From: an uncultured Dehalococcoidia bacterium
GTDB lineage: Bacteria > Chloroflexota > Dehalococcoidia > Lucifugimonadales > UBA3495
DNA: 64,000 nucleotides
Assembly: GCA_951812625.1 (NCBI GenBank)
Contig: CATOSP010000003.1
Location: 619,335-683,334, forward strand
Reading direction: 5' to 3'
Shown: positions 42,382 to 50,001 of the stretch, piece after piece
Position numbering within the stretch: position 1 is the stretch's first letter
How the letters are laid out: each line of letters starts with the position of its first letter
Program-made: the position numbers and the translations under genes
Notes under the pieces: model-generated
What the model was told of the DNA's origin: nothing
The model's input: the letters and a program-made list of their open reading frames with translations, nothing else
The model's database searches: none

Positions 42382-42407
42382 AACGGGCGCACTACAGTGC
42401 GCCCGTT
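42382..42407. terminator. Bidirectional terminator hairpin
   Basis: A perfect 12-bp stem (AACGGGCGCACT/AGTGCGCCCGTT) encloses two bases. It lies between the end of the ThDP genes (plus) and of the dienelactone hydrolase (minus), so it probably serves both. There is no clear T-tract on either side. Confidence 0.65.
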
Positions 42408-42449
42408 GCGATCTTCTATCGCTACGCCGGTAAACCGGCGGTCAAAGCC

Positions 42450-43223
42450 CTAGCTCTTCAGATACTGGTTGAACCAGCCGAGGGTGCGCTCCAAGGCGTC
42501 ATTGGCCGAGGCTTCGTGGTAGCTGTCCCGCTCGTCGCAGTTGAAACCGTGGCCCGCTCCGGCGTACATCTTGAAGTCGTAAGTCACGCCCGCCGCCTTG
42601 AGTCTCTCCTCAATCTGGGCCACGTCATCAGGCGTGGGGTTGGCGTCTTCTGCTCCGAAGTTGCCCATCACGGGAATGGTGATCCGGTCGGTCATGTCGA
42701 TGGGCGCTGGCCCATCCCCAAAGGGGACCAGGATGCGACCGCCGTAGTAGACTGATGCGGCGCTGAGACCTGGGCAACTGGCAGCTGCCAAGTAGGTGAT
42801 GCGACCGCCTACGCAGTATCCGACGATCCCGATTTTTTGGTTGTTAGTCCGGCGAAACTGGTCTGATTGGGTGTATTTGATGACCTGGTTGATATCTTCG
42901 ATCAACTCCTCATCGTTTAGCGCCCCCATGAACCGCTGAACCTGGGGCATCTGGTCGTAGCCGAGCTTGGGGTTCGGCTCTTCCCTGTGGTAGAGCGCAG
43001 GAGCGATGGCAACATAACCTTCCGCGGCAAAGCGATCGCAGACTTTCTCTATGTGTCGGGTGACCCCAAAGGCTTCCTGCACGACGATAATTGCCGGGAA
43101 GCTGTTTCCGGCTGAAGGCAATGGATGGCTAACGTAGACCGGCATGTCTTGTCCCTCATATCCGTGCAGGTCATCCGCCTCGCGCTCTCCAGGGAATCGA
43201 AGGTTTTCCCAGAATGAAGGCAT
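42450..43223 (-). CDS. Dienelactone hydrolase family protein
   Basis: The alpha/beta-hydrolase of about 257 residues has the cysteine nucleophile in V-G-Y-C-V-G-G-R, plus D-M-T-D-R-I and A-G-A-G-H-G-F-N-C carrying the acid-histidine pair. V-V-Q-E-A-F-G-V is the E-x-F-G motif of the family. Members open dienelactones or act on other esters. The start at 43223 (M-P-S-F-W-E-N-L-R-F) has G-A-G-G-G-G upstream, while 43286 adds 21 unfavourable residues. No neighbouring aromatic-degradation genes. Confidence 0.88.
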   Translation of the reverse strand: MPSFWENLRFPGEREADDLHGYEGQDMPVYVSHPLPSAGNSFPAIIVVQEAFGVTRHIEKVCDRFAAEGYVAIAPALYHREEPNPKLGYDQMPQVQRFMGALNDEELIEDINQVIKYTQSDQFRRTNNQKIGIVGYCVGGRITYLAAASCPGLSAASVYYGGRILVPFGDGPAPIDMTDRITIPVMGNFGAEDANPTPDDVAQIEERLKAAGVTYDFKMYAGAGHGFNCDERDSYHEASANDALERTLGWFNQYLKS

Positions 43224-43533
43224 CTCGTCCCCTCCTAATCGCGTGTATATGAGCGCCGGTTCCCTGGGGCCATGCCCCGGCCGCAACTTACAATCGTTCC
43301 GGCAGAATTGCCGGTATCATTTGTTCGGCGCATCGCAGATTGTAGCAGAGGCATTGAGCGCACACAAGCAACAATGTGGCTTCGACAAGGGCGTTGAATA
43401 CGAGAGTTCCATAGCGGTGCCGCACGCTCGGTTACAGGTTGCCCAAGGCTTCCTTCTCTCTCAGGAGCGGCGGGACTGCTCGATATTGTCAGTGGGCGCC
43501 AGTGTGCGGGTTTCACCGGGAAGCCGAGGGCAT

Positions 43534-43567
43534 GAAAAAAGCAGCACCCTCGAGGAGGGCGCTGCTT
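43534..43567 (-). terminator. Rho-independent terminator after the CetZ-like operon
   Basis: On the minus strand, AGCAGCGCCCTC pairs with GAGGGTGCTGCT (one G-T pair) across a three-base loop, followed by six T. It lies about 35 bp downstream of the membrane-anchored gene, marking the end of the CetZ-like pair. Confidence 0.85.
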
Positions 43568-43600
43568 CGCCACAGGGTAGACTCGCTGTAGCCTCCCGTT

Positions 43601-44530
43601 CTAACCTTGCCGCTGGACCTCGATCTGTTCAACCAGGTATCCAATCTCGGCCAGGGCCTTGCTTACCTCCACCGGGGCTTTCGTGTAGAAGACCATCTCT
43701 TCGGTCTCCGACAGGCCGCTGACATCGAGGTGAAGCTCCACTGTGGTCTCGCCAACCTGGTCGGCAAGTTCCAGGCCATAGAACACCAACTCGCGGCGCA
43801 GAGGAGCGGAGAACATGCTGGGGCCGAACGGCAGCTTGTAATGCTGGATCAGGCTGATGGACTCGTCGCTGCCATCGAAGATGAGGATCCTCTCCGAACC
43901 GTCGGAGTAATACAGGCTTAGCTCGGCTCTTTGGATGTCCTCGCCGTAGGCGTAGTTGTTCACTATCATGGTGGACTGGACCGACTTCAGGTCTGAGTCA
44001 AACTGAGCCATGAATACGGTGATCTCACCGTTGCGCGTGTCCACCTGGAACGTGTACCAAACGTCAACCAATTCACCGCCGGGCAACTTCAGGTTGCCGA
44101 ATCCCTCACCGATTACTTCGCCGAACTCCACCTCGGGGAGCAGTTGCATTGCCGCAGTCTGCTTCTCTTCCAGGGTCATAACGGGGGCAACCTCGGCCTG
44201 CTGGGACGCAGACGGGACGTTGGAAGGCGCTCCAGCAGCTGGCGCCGTGGTGGGCGCAGGGGTTGCAGTGGGGTTGGGCCGAACCGACATGGATATGGGC
44301 CGGTTGGTGGCGGACTCGCCCGCACTGGCCGGCGAAGCCTCAACTTTAGCGGGTTGACTGGACTTGGCTTCCGGGACATCGACCGGCTCAGACTCGGCGG
44401 AGAGCGAACCGAATCCCCCCACCATGAATGCTATGGCTACGCCGATCAAGACTACCACGACTAGCGCTATCCCGATGACAAGCGGGCCGCGCGAGCCTCC
44501 ACGTATTTCTGGAGCCCTAGAGCTTCTCAT
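43601..44530 (-). CDS. Membrane-anchored protein of unknown function, partner of the CetZ-like GTPase
   Basis: The 309-residue protein has a basic N-terminus, one hydrophobic segment at about 17-38 (L-V-I-G-I-A-L-V-V-V-V-L-I-G-V-A), then a disordered linker rich in S, P, T, A (about 45-115). A folded region of about 190 residues follows, with G-N-L-K-L-P-G-G-E-L-V-D-V-W-Y-T-F and many alternating charged and hydrophobic stretches. By the positive-inside rule the folded domain should lie outside the membrane; there is no lipobox. I do not recognise the domain. It begins 64 bp after the CetZ-like gene and a strong terminator follows, so the two form a dicistronic unit. Confidence 0.65.
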   Translation of the reverse strand: MRSSRAPEIRGGSRGPLVIGIALVVVVLIGVAIAFMVGGFGSLSAESEPVDVPEAKSSQPAKVEASPASAGESATNRPISMSVRPNPTATPAPTTAPAAGAPSNVPSASQQAEVAPVMTLEEKQTAAMQLLPEVEFGEVIGEGFGNLKLPGGELVDVWYTFQVDTRNGEITVFMAQFDSDLKSVQSTMIVNNYAYGEDIQRAELSLYYSDGSERILIFDGSDESISLIQHYKLPFGPSMFSAPLRRELVFYGLELADQVGETTVELHLDVSGLSETEEMVFYTKAPVEVSKALAEIGYLVEQIEVQRQG

Positions 44531-44594
44531 TGCGTCCTCCTCTCATACTGTCTGAAAAAATCTATGATTACTGTTAATGGTCTGCGCACTCCGC

Positions 44595-45854
44595 CTACAG
44601 GTCGGGAAGCAGGGCGGCGGCTCTGTTCGCCTCACCCCAATGCCTCTGCCGCACCTCACGCTTGGTCTGGACTTCGGACATCATCTTGGTGGCCTCAGTG
44701 TAGAAGAATTCCACCTTGTCCATCGCCGCCCCTTTGCCGATGTTGGAGATCATCACCGTAAAGCTGATGGTGTCCGAAATCCTGCCCGGATAGGTACCCT
44801 TGCGCCGCCCGGCTCCCGGCACCAACTCCGACAGGTTCCGGTCCATCATCTCCACGATCTCCTCGGTCGCCTCGCCCTGTGGGCCGCTGAAGAGACCCAA
44901 CACGTTGTGGGCGTCGTAGTACGCGCGGCCGCCATCCCAAAGCTCGCAGTCCATGGACAACTCGCCGAGGGCACGGCTCAGGACGTTCTGCGCCCGTTCG
45001 ATCTGGTTCTTGGCCACCGAGAAGTGGGCCGCCGGCTTTTCGCCGTTGCCCAGGAACCTGGACATGAGCCCTGTCGGTTTCCTGGGGATCGTGGCGGAGC
45101 TCACTCCGATGGTGGTCGGGCCGTGCAGAACCCTGATCACGTCGTTGGCGTCCAGAACCTCGCCGATGTACCGCCGGTCAGTCTCCTCGCCGACGCACAG
45201 GAGGTCCATGAAGGAATCAGCTATCCGCCTGTTGATCTGGCCGTAGTTGAAGTTCATGGACTGGCCGCCCTGGACGAACTTCTGGTTGTCGATCATGAAC
45301 ACGGCATCGGCGGATGAGTTCTCGAACACCTTCTTGAGGCACGTGGCCGTGTTGATCAAGCTGTCGGGGTCGTCGTACTGGTTCAGAAATGGCAGCACGA
45401 GCATGGCGTACACAGGCTTCTTGAATGCTTCCTTGAGCAGATCGACAACGACTCCCACGGAGCCTGAGCCGGTGCCTCCGGCGGTGGTAGCAATCACCAT
45501 GATCGCGTCGGCCGTGGACACGTCGCCGTGGTCGCGGACCGTGGTGACGATCTTGTGTCCGCCGCGGCGTGCCTGCTCGGCACCGTCGGCGTTAACCTTG
45601 CCGGCGCCCCGTCCCCGGAACTCGTCCGTGGTGCCCAGCAGAATTGTATGGTCGTCGGTCTGCGGAATGTGCTCCAGGCCGTAGAGGTCTCCCGCGCCGA
45701 GGTTAACGGCAAAGACCCCGGTTTCTATGGGGTCTTGATGGTCCCCGGTGAAAATTCTTATATTCCGGTTCTTCCATACCCATTTCCCCATCGCGACAAA
45801 CTCATCCGCGATGTTGGACCCTCCCTGTCCAGCTCCCACTACAATTAGTCTCAT
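44595..45854 (-). CDS. CetZ-like tubulin/FtsZ superfamily GTPase
   Basis: This 419-residue protein has a tubulin-type GTPase domain. The N-terminal loop is G-A-G-Q-G-G-S-N-I-A (7-16), A-V-N-L-G-A-G-D-L at 49-57 is the nucleotide-binding T3-type loop, and G-G-T-G-S-G-S at 126-132 is the tubulin signature, written [G]GGTGTG in FtsZ. A T7-like stretch D-A-N-D (235-238) could supply the catalytic acidic residues, followed by V-L-H-G-P-T-T-I-G. The loop order and the forms G-Q-G-G-S, L-G-L-E-H-I-P-type sequence and I-G-E-V-L-D-A-N-D look closer to archaeal CetZ than to division FtsZ, and the FtsZ C-terminal partner-binding peptide is absent. It likely forms GTP-dependent filaments; function unknown. 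A canonical ftsZ is not in the window. It is paired with a membrane-anchored gene. Confidence 0.8.
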   Translation of the reverse strand: MRLIVVGAGQGGSNIADEFVAMGKWVWKNRNIRIFTGDHQDPIETGVFAVNLGAGDLYGLEHIPQTDDHTILLGTTDEFRGRGAGKVNADGAEQARRGGHKIVTTVRDHGDVSTADAIMVIATTAGGTGSGSVGVVVDLLKEAFKKPVYAMLVLPFLNQYDDPDSLINTATCLKKVFENSSADAVFMIDNQKFVQGGQSMNFNYGQINRRIADSFMDLLCVGEETDRRYIGEVLDANDVIRVLHGPTTIGVSSATIPRKPTGLMSRFLGNGEKPAAHFSVAKNQIERAQNVLSRALGELSMDCELWDGGRAYYDAHNVLGLFSGPQGEATEEIVEMMDRNLSELVPGAGRRKGTYPGRISDTISFTVMISNIGKGAAMDKVEFFYTEATKMMSEVQTKREVRQRHWGEANRAAALLPDL

Positions 45855-46237
45855 AATCCACTCCTCGTCGATCGTTAGACGGTCGACCCCCTTGGAGTCT
45901 GTCTGTCCCGTCTGAATATGGAGCGTACCCGCTCTGCCAGGCCCATTGTCTCCAGTCCCCTATACGGCTCTCAAAAGCGGGAAGCCTCGATGGGCTATAT
46001 TCTAGGCGACCGGGCCGAATTCTTACGCGTGGAATTTCCGCAAAGTTTGATAATTTTGACAACTACGCACTGCGGGCACATCCAAGGAATGCGATGTACA
46101 GAGGCTACAAGAAGGGGGTTAGAGGAGAGGGAAGCGGGTGGAGATGAGCTAGACTACAGGATGTTGCCGGTGATGGTTGGGGAGGGCAAACCAAGGTTGG
46201 GTGGCCCGGAGCCCGGTGAGGGTTAAGAGGGGAAGTC
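45855..46237. other. Intergenic region upstream of the CetZ-like gene
   Basis: This gap of about 380 bp separates the DUF3500 stop/terminator and the CetZ-like gene start. Apart from AT-rich stretches (around 46040-46060) no promoter, RNA gene or protein frame could be supported. A promoter for the CetZ-like gene must lie here. Confidence 0.4.
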
Positions 46238-46266
46238 GCGGGCACACCCCGAGGCGGTGTGCCCGC
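46238..46266 (-). terminator. Hairpin after the DUF3500 gene
   Basis: An 11-bp stem, GCGGGCACACC against its complement, encloses a seven-base loop immediately beyond the DUF3500 stop (46275). No T-tract is visible, so the terminator call depends on the long stem and location. Confidence 0.6.
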
Positions 46267-46274
46267 AGTGTTCG

Positions 46275-47285
46275 CTACAGCACGTGGTAGAGGAGCAGGT
46301 GCTCCCGCAGTACGTCGGATGCGAAGTCGTTCTCGATTTGCCGCCAGACCGAGTGGATATGGTTCGCGCCGTCCTGACGGTTGTCGAACTCGACCACGAA
46401 GTCTCCCCCGTGCAGCCGATAGTAATGTTCCCTGGTCCTGTCTACCGGCCCAGCCCAGGCCAGGTGGATGTTGTCGATTCCCTGCTCCTTGAAGGCGTCC
46501 AGCTTCCCCTGGGCAACATCGCCACGCACCTGGCTGACGTACTCGGAGATCAGGGACATCATCATTTCCTGCTGTGTCCCCGACATACGTGATGCGGGCA
46601 GACCCTCCTCCCTGGGAAGCGACACCTTGGAACTGTTGTAGGTGAGGATGTCCAGCGGAGCCTCATCGTAGATGATGGCCCGGCTCTGCTGGCCCGAGTC
46701 CAAGCTTTCCATCAACTCGAACGCCAAGTCCTCCCTGGAACCAAGAATGCGCAGCCCGTTCTTAGGCCCCTTGCGCACCTCGGCGGGATTCGCGCCGAAG
46801 AAGAAAGGAGTCACCGAAATCACCTGGTCGCCCCAGATGCTGTAGTTGAGGCAAACGTGGTGGCCTTCAACCCGCCAGCCCCAAGGTCCGTCCGAACCCT
46901 CCGCGCCCGCCCCCTGGCCGCCGGGCTCACCGAAGACGGTGAAGTAGTACAGTTCGGGGTCCCTAACGAAAGTCACCAGCCCCCGTTCCTTTTCAAGAGG
47001 CCCGAGCACGTCCTCGTGCTCAATGATGAGCTTGGCCTGCTCGTAGGACCTGTCGGTCAGTCCGCTGGCCATCAGGGCGAATGCCAGTGTTCGCTGTTCC
47101 TGGGTCATGTCCCGCAGCGGCAACCCGTGGCGGTTCAAGGGCGGGTAGTACCAGAAGACCCGCTCGCCGTCCATGTAATGGTATGTAGCCTTGGCGCGCT
47201 GCTCGGCGTTCAGACTGGCCAGCAGCTTCGAGCAGGCCGCACCCATCTGGGCAGCCGCTTCGGGGTGAGTGGTGGATGTGGTCAT
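46275..47285 (-). CDS. DUF3500 family protein
   Basis: The 336-residue protein matches the DUF3500 pattern, with W-Y-Y-P-P-L-N-R-H-G-L-P-L near the N-terminus, then F-G-E-P-G-G-Q-G and W-G-W-R-V-E-G-H-H-V-C-L-N, then H-L-A-W-A-G-P-V-D-R-T, and the C-terminal H-I-H-S-V-W-R. No enzyme activity is established for this family. There is no signal peptide. It stands alone, with a terminator-like hairpin downstream and a 513-bp gap upstream. Confidence 0.85.
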   Translation of the reverse strand: MTTSTTHPEAAAQMGAACSKLLASLNAEQRAKATYHYMDGERVFWYYPPLNRHGLPLRDMTQEQRTLAFALMASGLTDRSYEQAKLIIEHEDVLGPLEKERGLVTFVRDPELYYFTVFGEPGGQGAGAEGSDGPWGWRVEGHHVCLNYSIWGDQVISVTPFFFGANPAEVRKGPKNGLRILGSREDLAFELMESLDSGQQSRAIIYDEAPLDILTYNSSKVSLPREEGLPASRMSGTQQEMMMSLISEYVSQVRGDVAQGKLDAFKEQGIDNIHLAWAGPVDRTREHYYRLHGGDFVVEFDNRQDGANHIHSVWRQIENDFASDVLREHLLLYHVL

Positions 47286-47798
47286 GTCAGCTTCTCCTCT
47301 ACAGTTGAAGGCAGTCGTTAGCCATTGGTGGCTATGCTACTCCAGGCTAACTTCACCGGCAAGTCGAACGGTTAGCAAGAGTAACCTTCCTTATCCACGT
47401 GGTCTGGCTCACGATCGAGGAATTATTTCGATTTTCCGGTCATTTGCGGACAATTCCGGACATGGGGAGCGATTGGTGTGTTATCCGGCCACCGCCGGTC
47501 TACTTCGGACTGGTGCAGGAGAGTTGCCTTGTGAGCTTTTCGGGATATCGACCGTCATGCTGCCCTAATGACTGTGCTGGAGTGGCCGACCCTCCGTGGA
47601 GGGGGCAAGGGCTGGACAGGCATAATGGTACATGCGTTCTACCAGTGAAGCAAGAGGCGGTTGTCACCGGGGCAGTGGTCAGTTTCAAGGGGCAAGGGTG
47701 ATAGCGGACGACGCACTTCCGCGCTTGGCTCAAAGACTGGCACGTCCGGAAGGCTTATGCAACCTGAAGATGACGGTCCAGCAAATTCTGGCTTTACG
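47286..47798. other. Intergenic region with a copy of the 35-nt motif
   Basis: This 513-bp gap lies between the DUF3500 start and the end of the thioredoxin-fold lipoprotein genes. Apart from the motif at 47429-47463 it shows no gene, tRNA or clear promoter. Its position and length suggest a former mobile or degraded element, but no trace of a gene was seen. Confidence 0.4.
47429..47463. repeat. 35-nt intergenic motif, copy B
   Basis: CGATTTTCCGGTCAT then TTGCGGACA and TTCCGGACAT, matching copy A (18190-18224) at 30 of 35 positions. It lies in the gap between the DUF3500 gene and the lipoprotein genes. The conserved outer parts and variable centre resemble a protein-binding or recombination site. 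No inverted repeats flank it. Confidence 0.5.
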
Positions 47799-48746
47799 TT
47801 AACTGGCGAGCAGCACAGGCTCAAGGGCGGCCTTCAGCTCCTCCAGCGTGGCGAAACCCTCGAACCGCTGGGCTATCCTGCCATCCCCATCCAGCACGAA
47901 GGTCCAGGACTCGTTGAACCAGCCGGGGATGCTGCTGATTCCCCATTCCGCTACAGGTCTGGCAATGCCGGCTTTGCTCAGGTCACCCTGGATTTCATCA
48001 GGGTTATCGTAGATTTCCACGTGGATGAAGTTGGCCCGTCCTGCGTAGCCTTCCTTCAACTCCGAGACTGTGTCTGTCTGCGGGCCGCACGTGGGGCTGG
48101 TGCAGAAAGCGGGCGAAGCGAAAACGACGACCGTGGGCAATCCCGTGGCCACAGCCTCGGCCACCGTAAGCTGGTACAGGTCCGGGTCGGGCGAGTAATC
48201 GGTAGTTAAATTCTCGATGCTTTCCGTATTGCCGAGGGTCTTGTTCTCGCTCAAGGGCGGGACTATGCCCACCTGCGGCACGTGGCCCTTCTCCGCCACT
48301 TCCAACTCTACCGAGGCCGTTGCAGTTTCCCCGTCCTGTACTGCCTTGATGTCCAGCCGCCATGGCCCGGCAGGGTCAAAGTCCATTTCTGTAACGTACG
48401 ACCCCCGCACGCCGTAGGGCCAAGGGTGGAACGGGGCCATTTTCGTCTCCCCCTGGAGCGGGCCGCCCTCTCCAATGTATGAGGAGGTAATCTCCACCTC
48501 CGGGACTGTGACGAGCGCCTTGTCGGTGGTCAGCAGGAACGCTACCCGCTGCGGGCCGACGCCAAGCTCCTTGGTAGATATGATGGTCTTCAGCCCGCCG
48601 CGAGCCTCGGCTGCGGCTGCGGTGGTTGGTGCTCCGGTTGTATCCTGCTCCGCCGGAGGCGGGGCAACCGGTGCGCTGCTGCCGCAGGCCAATGTCAACC
48701 ATGCAACCAGCCCAGCTAACACCGGCAAGACCACGCGCATTCTCAT
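47799..48746 (-). CDS. Lipoprotein with thioredoxin-like fold (SCO/peroxiredoxin-like)
   Basis: This protein of about 315 residues has a signal peptide ending in L-T-L-A-C-G-S-S, a lipobox with Cys as the lipid anchor, so it should sit on the outer face of the membrane. After a linker of about 170 residues rich in charged and beta-type sequence, a thioredoxin-fold region shows V-V-V-F-A-S-P-A-F-C-T-S-P-T-C-G with two cysteines three residues apart, as in SCO-like and copper-chaperone-type proteins. It is the last of three overlapping genes with two TlpA-like lipoproteins. A role in thiol redox or copper handling is inferred. The start at 48746 has AGAGG upstream; 48788 is an alternative. Confidence 0.75.
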   Translation of the reverse strand: MRMRVVLPVLAGLVAWLTLACGSSAPVAPPPAEQDTTGAPTTAAAAEARGGLKTIISTKELGVGPQRVAFLLTTDKALVTVPEVEITSSYIGEGGPLQGETKMAPFHPWPYGVRGSYVTEMDFDPAGPWRLDIKAVQDGETATASVELEVAEKGHVPQVGIVPPLSENKTLGNTESIENLTTDYSPDPDLYQLTVAEAVATGLPTVVVFASPAFCTSPTCGPQTDTVSELKEGYAGRANFIHVEIYDNPDEIQGDLSKAGIARPVAEWGISSIPGWFNESWTFVLDGDGRIAQRFEGFATLEELKAALEPVLLAS

Positions 48747-48771
48747 CAACATCCTCTGGCGTCTCATCTGT

Positions 48772-50001
48772 CTACGGCCCCTCCTCATAGGCCCCGAAGG
48801 TGAACGCGAACAGGGCGAAGTCTTCAGAGTTGGAGCTCAGCTTCAGCTCGTGGGTCCCGTATTCCGGCAGGGACACTACCTCGTACAACCGCCCTTCGTC
48901 CACCCGGAAGTAGCTTCTCCCTTCCTCAATCACCATGTCCGGCCCAGCTTCTTCCGGGCGCAACGCACGTCCATCCAGTGTCACCTGCACCTCAAACGGC
49001 TCAGTTCCAGCGGGACTCACCACCGCGTTGGCCGACGTGCCTGAGAACTTCAGGGCTATGTAGTCCTCATAATTTCCGGTCTGGCGGGCATGGCGAAGCT
49101 CCTCCTGCCCATTGAGCCACAGGCCGTGAAGGTAGAGGTTGCCGTTGCCGTGATCACCGGGGTCGGTGTATTCCAACACCTGGTCCGGCCCCTCATAGTA
49201 TTCCGGCTGGCCAACGTACAGGCCGAAGGAAGAGTAATTCCGGTTGTACCCGCCGTAAAGCTCCCGGGTCAGCAGGTTCCCCGCTTTCCAGTCCCTGGCT
49301 GCGGGGTCCAGCTGCGGGTCGGGAGCTATCCCCGGCTCGATGCCGGACAGGTCTGCCCCGGCATCCTCCAGCAGTTGGCGAATCCTGAACTCGGTCTCCG
49401 TGTACTTGCCCTCGCCGATGTGCTTGTACCTCACCACTCCATCCTTATCAATGAGGTACTTGGCGGGCCAAGCGCGGTTTGAGTATGCCATCCAGGTGGC
49501 GAAGTCGTTGTCCTGGGCGACCGGGTACTCCAGCCCGAAGGTCTCGGTGGCGGCGACTACGTTCTCCGTCAGGCGCTCGAACTCGAACTCCGGCGTGTGT
49601 ACTCCCACGATCACCAGTCCGCTGTCCGCGTACTTGTCGTGCCAGTCCTTGAGGTAGGGAAGGGTGCGGATGCAGTTGACACAGGTGTATGTCCAGAAGT
49701 CCACCAGGACAACTTTTGCATCCCGCCCACCGTCCCGCAAAGCATCCGCGCCCAGCAGCGCGTCCAGGGTCAGAGGCTCCGAGTTGATCCAATTGGAAAT
49801 GCCCTGGAAATCGGCAGCCGGCCCTCCGACCTGTCCGCCGGGCGGTACGTCAACAGTTGTGTTGCTGGCCTCGGCGGCGCAAGCCGTCATCAACCCAGCG
49901 ACGGCGGCGAGTATTACCAACAGCGGAAACAGCCGCGCCCGCAGTACATGATTCCCACCGCCGCCCCACTGTTCCGCCACCTGCATGACCCATCCCGGCA
50001 T
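48772..50001 (-). CDS. TlpA-like thioredoxin-fold lipoprotein with C-terminal domain
   Basis: The protein has a signal peptide with the lipobox L-M-T-A-C-A-A-E and a thioredoxin-like domain with F-W-T-Y-T-C-V-N-C-I-R-T (C-x-x-C, redox-active). V-G-V-H-T-P-E-F-E-F and Y-P-V-A-Q-D-N are conserved in the DipZ/TlpA group. A C-terminal domain of about 150 residues begins after G-A-D-L, with R-E-L-Y-G-G-Y-N-R-N-Y and Y-L-H-G-L-W. It is attached to the outer membrane face and probably reduces or handles disulfides. Its start codon overlaps the stop of the 538-residue paralogue by one base (TAATG), indicating translational coupling. Confidence 0.87.
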   Translation of the reverse strand: MPGWVMQVAEQWGGGGNHVLRARLFPLLVILAAVAGLMTACAAEASNTTVDVPPGGQVGGPAADFQGISNWINSEPLTLDALLGADALRDGGRDAKVVLVDFWTYTCVNCIRTLPYLKDWHDKYADSGLVIVGVHTPEFEFERLTENVVAATETFGLEYPVAQDNDFATWMAYSNRAWPAKYLIDKDGVVRYKHIGEGKYTETEFRIRQLLEDAGADLSGIEPGIAPDPQLDPAARDWKAGNLLTRELYGGYNRNYSSFGLYVGQPEYYEGPDQVLEYTDPGDHGNGNLYLHGLWLNGQEELRHARQTGNYEDYIALKFSGTSANAVVSPAGTEPFEVQVTLDGRALRPEEAGPDMVIEEGRSYFRVDEGRLYEVVSLPEYGTHELKLSSNSEDFALFAFTFGAYEEGP

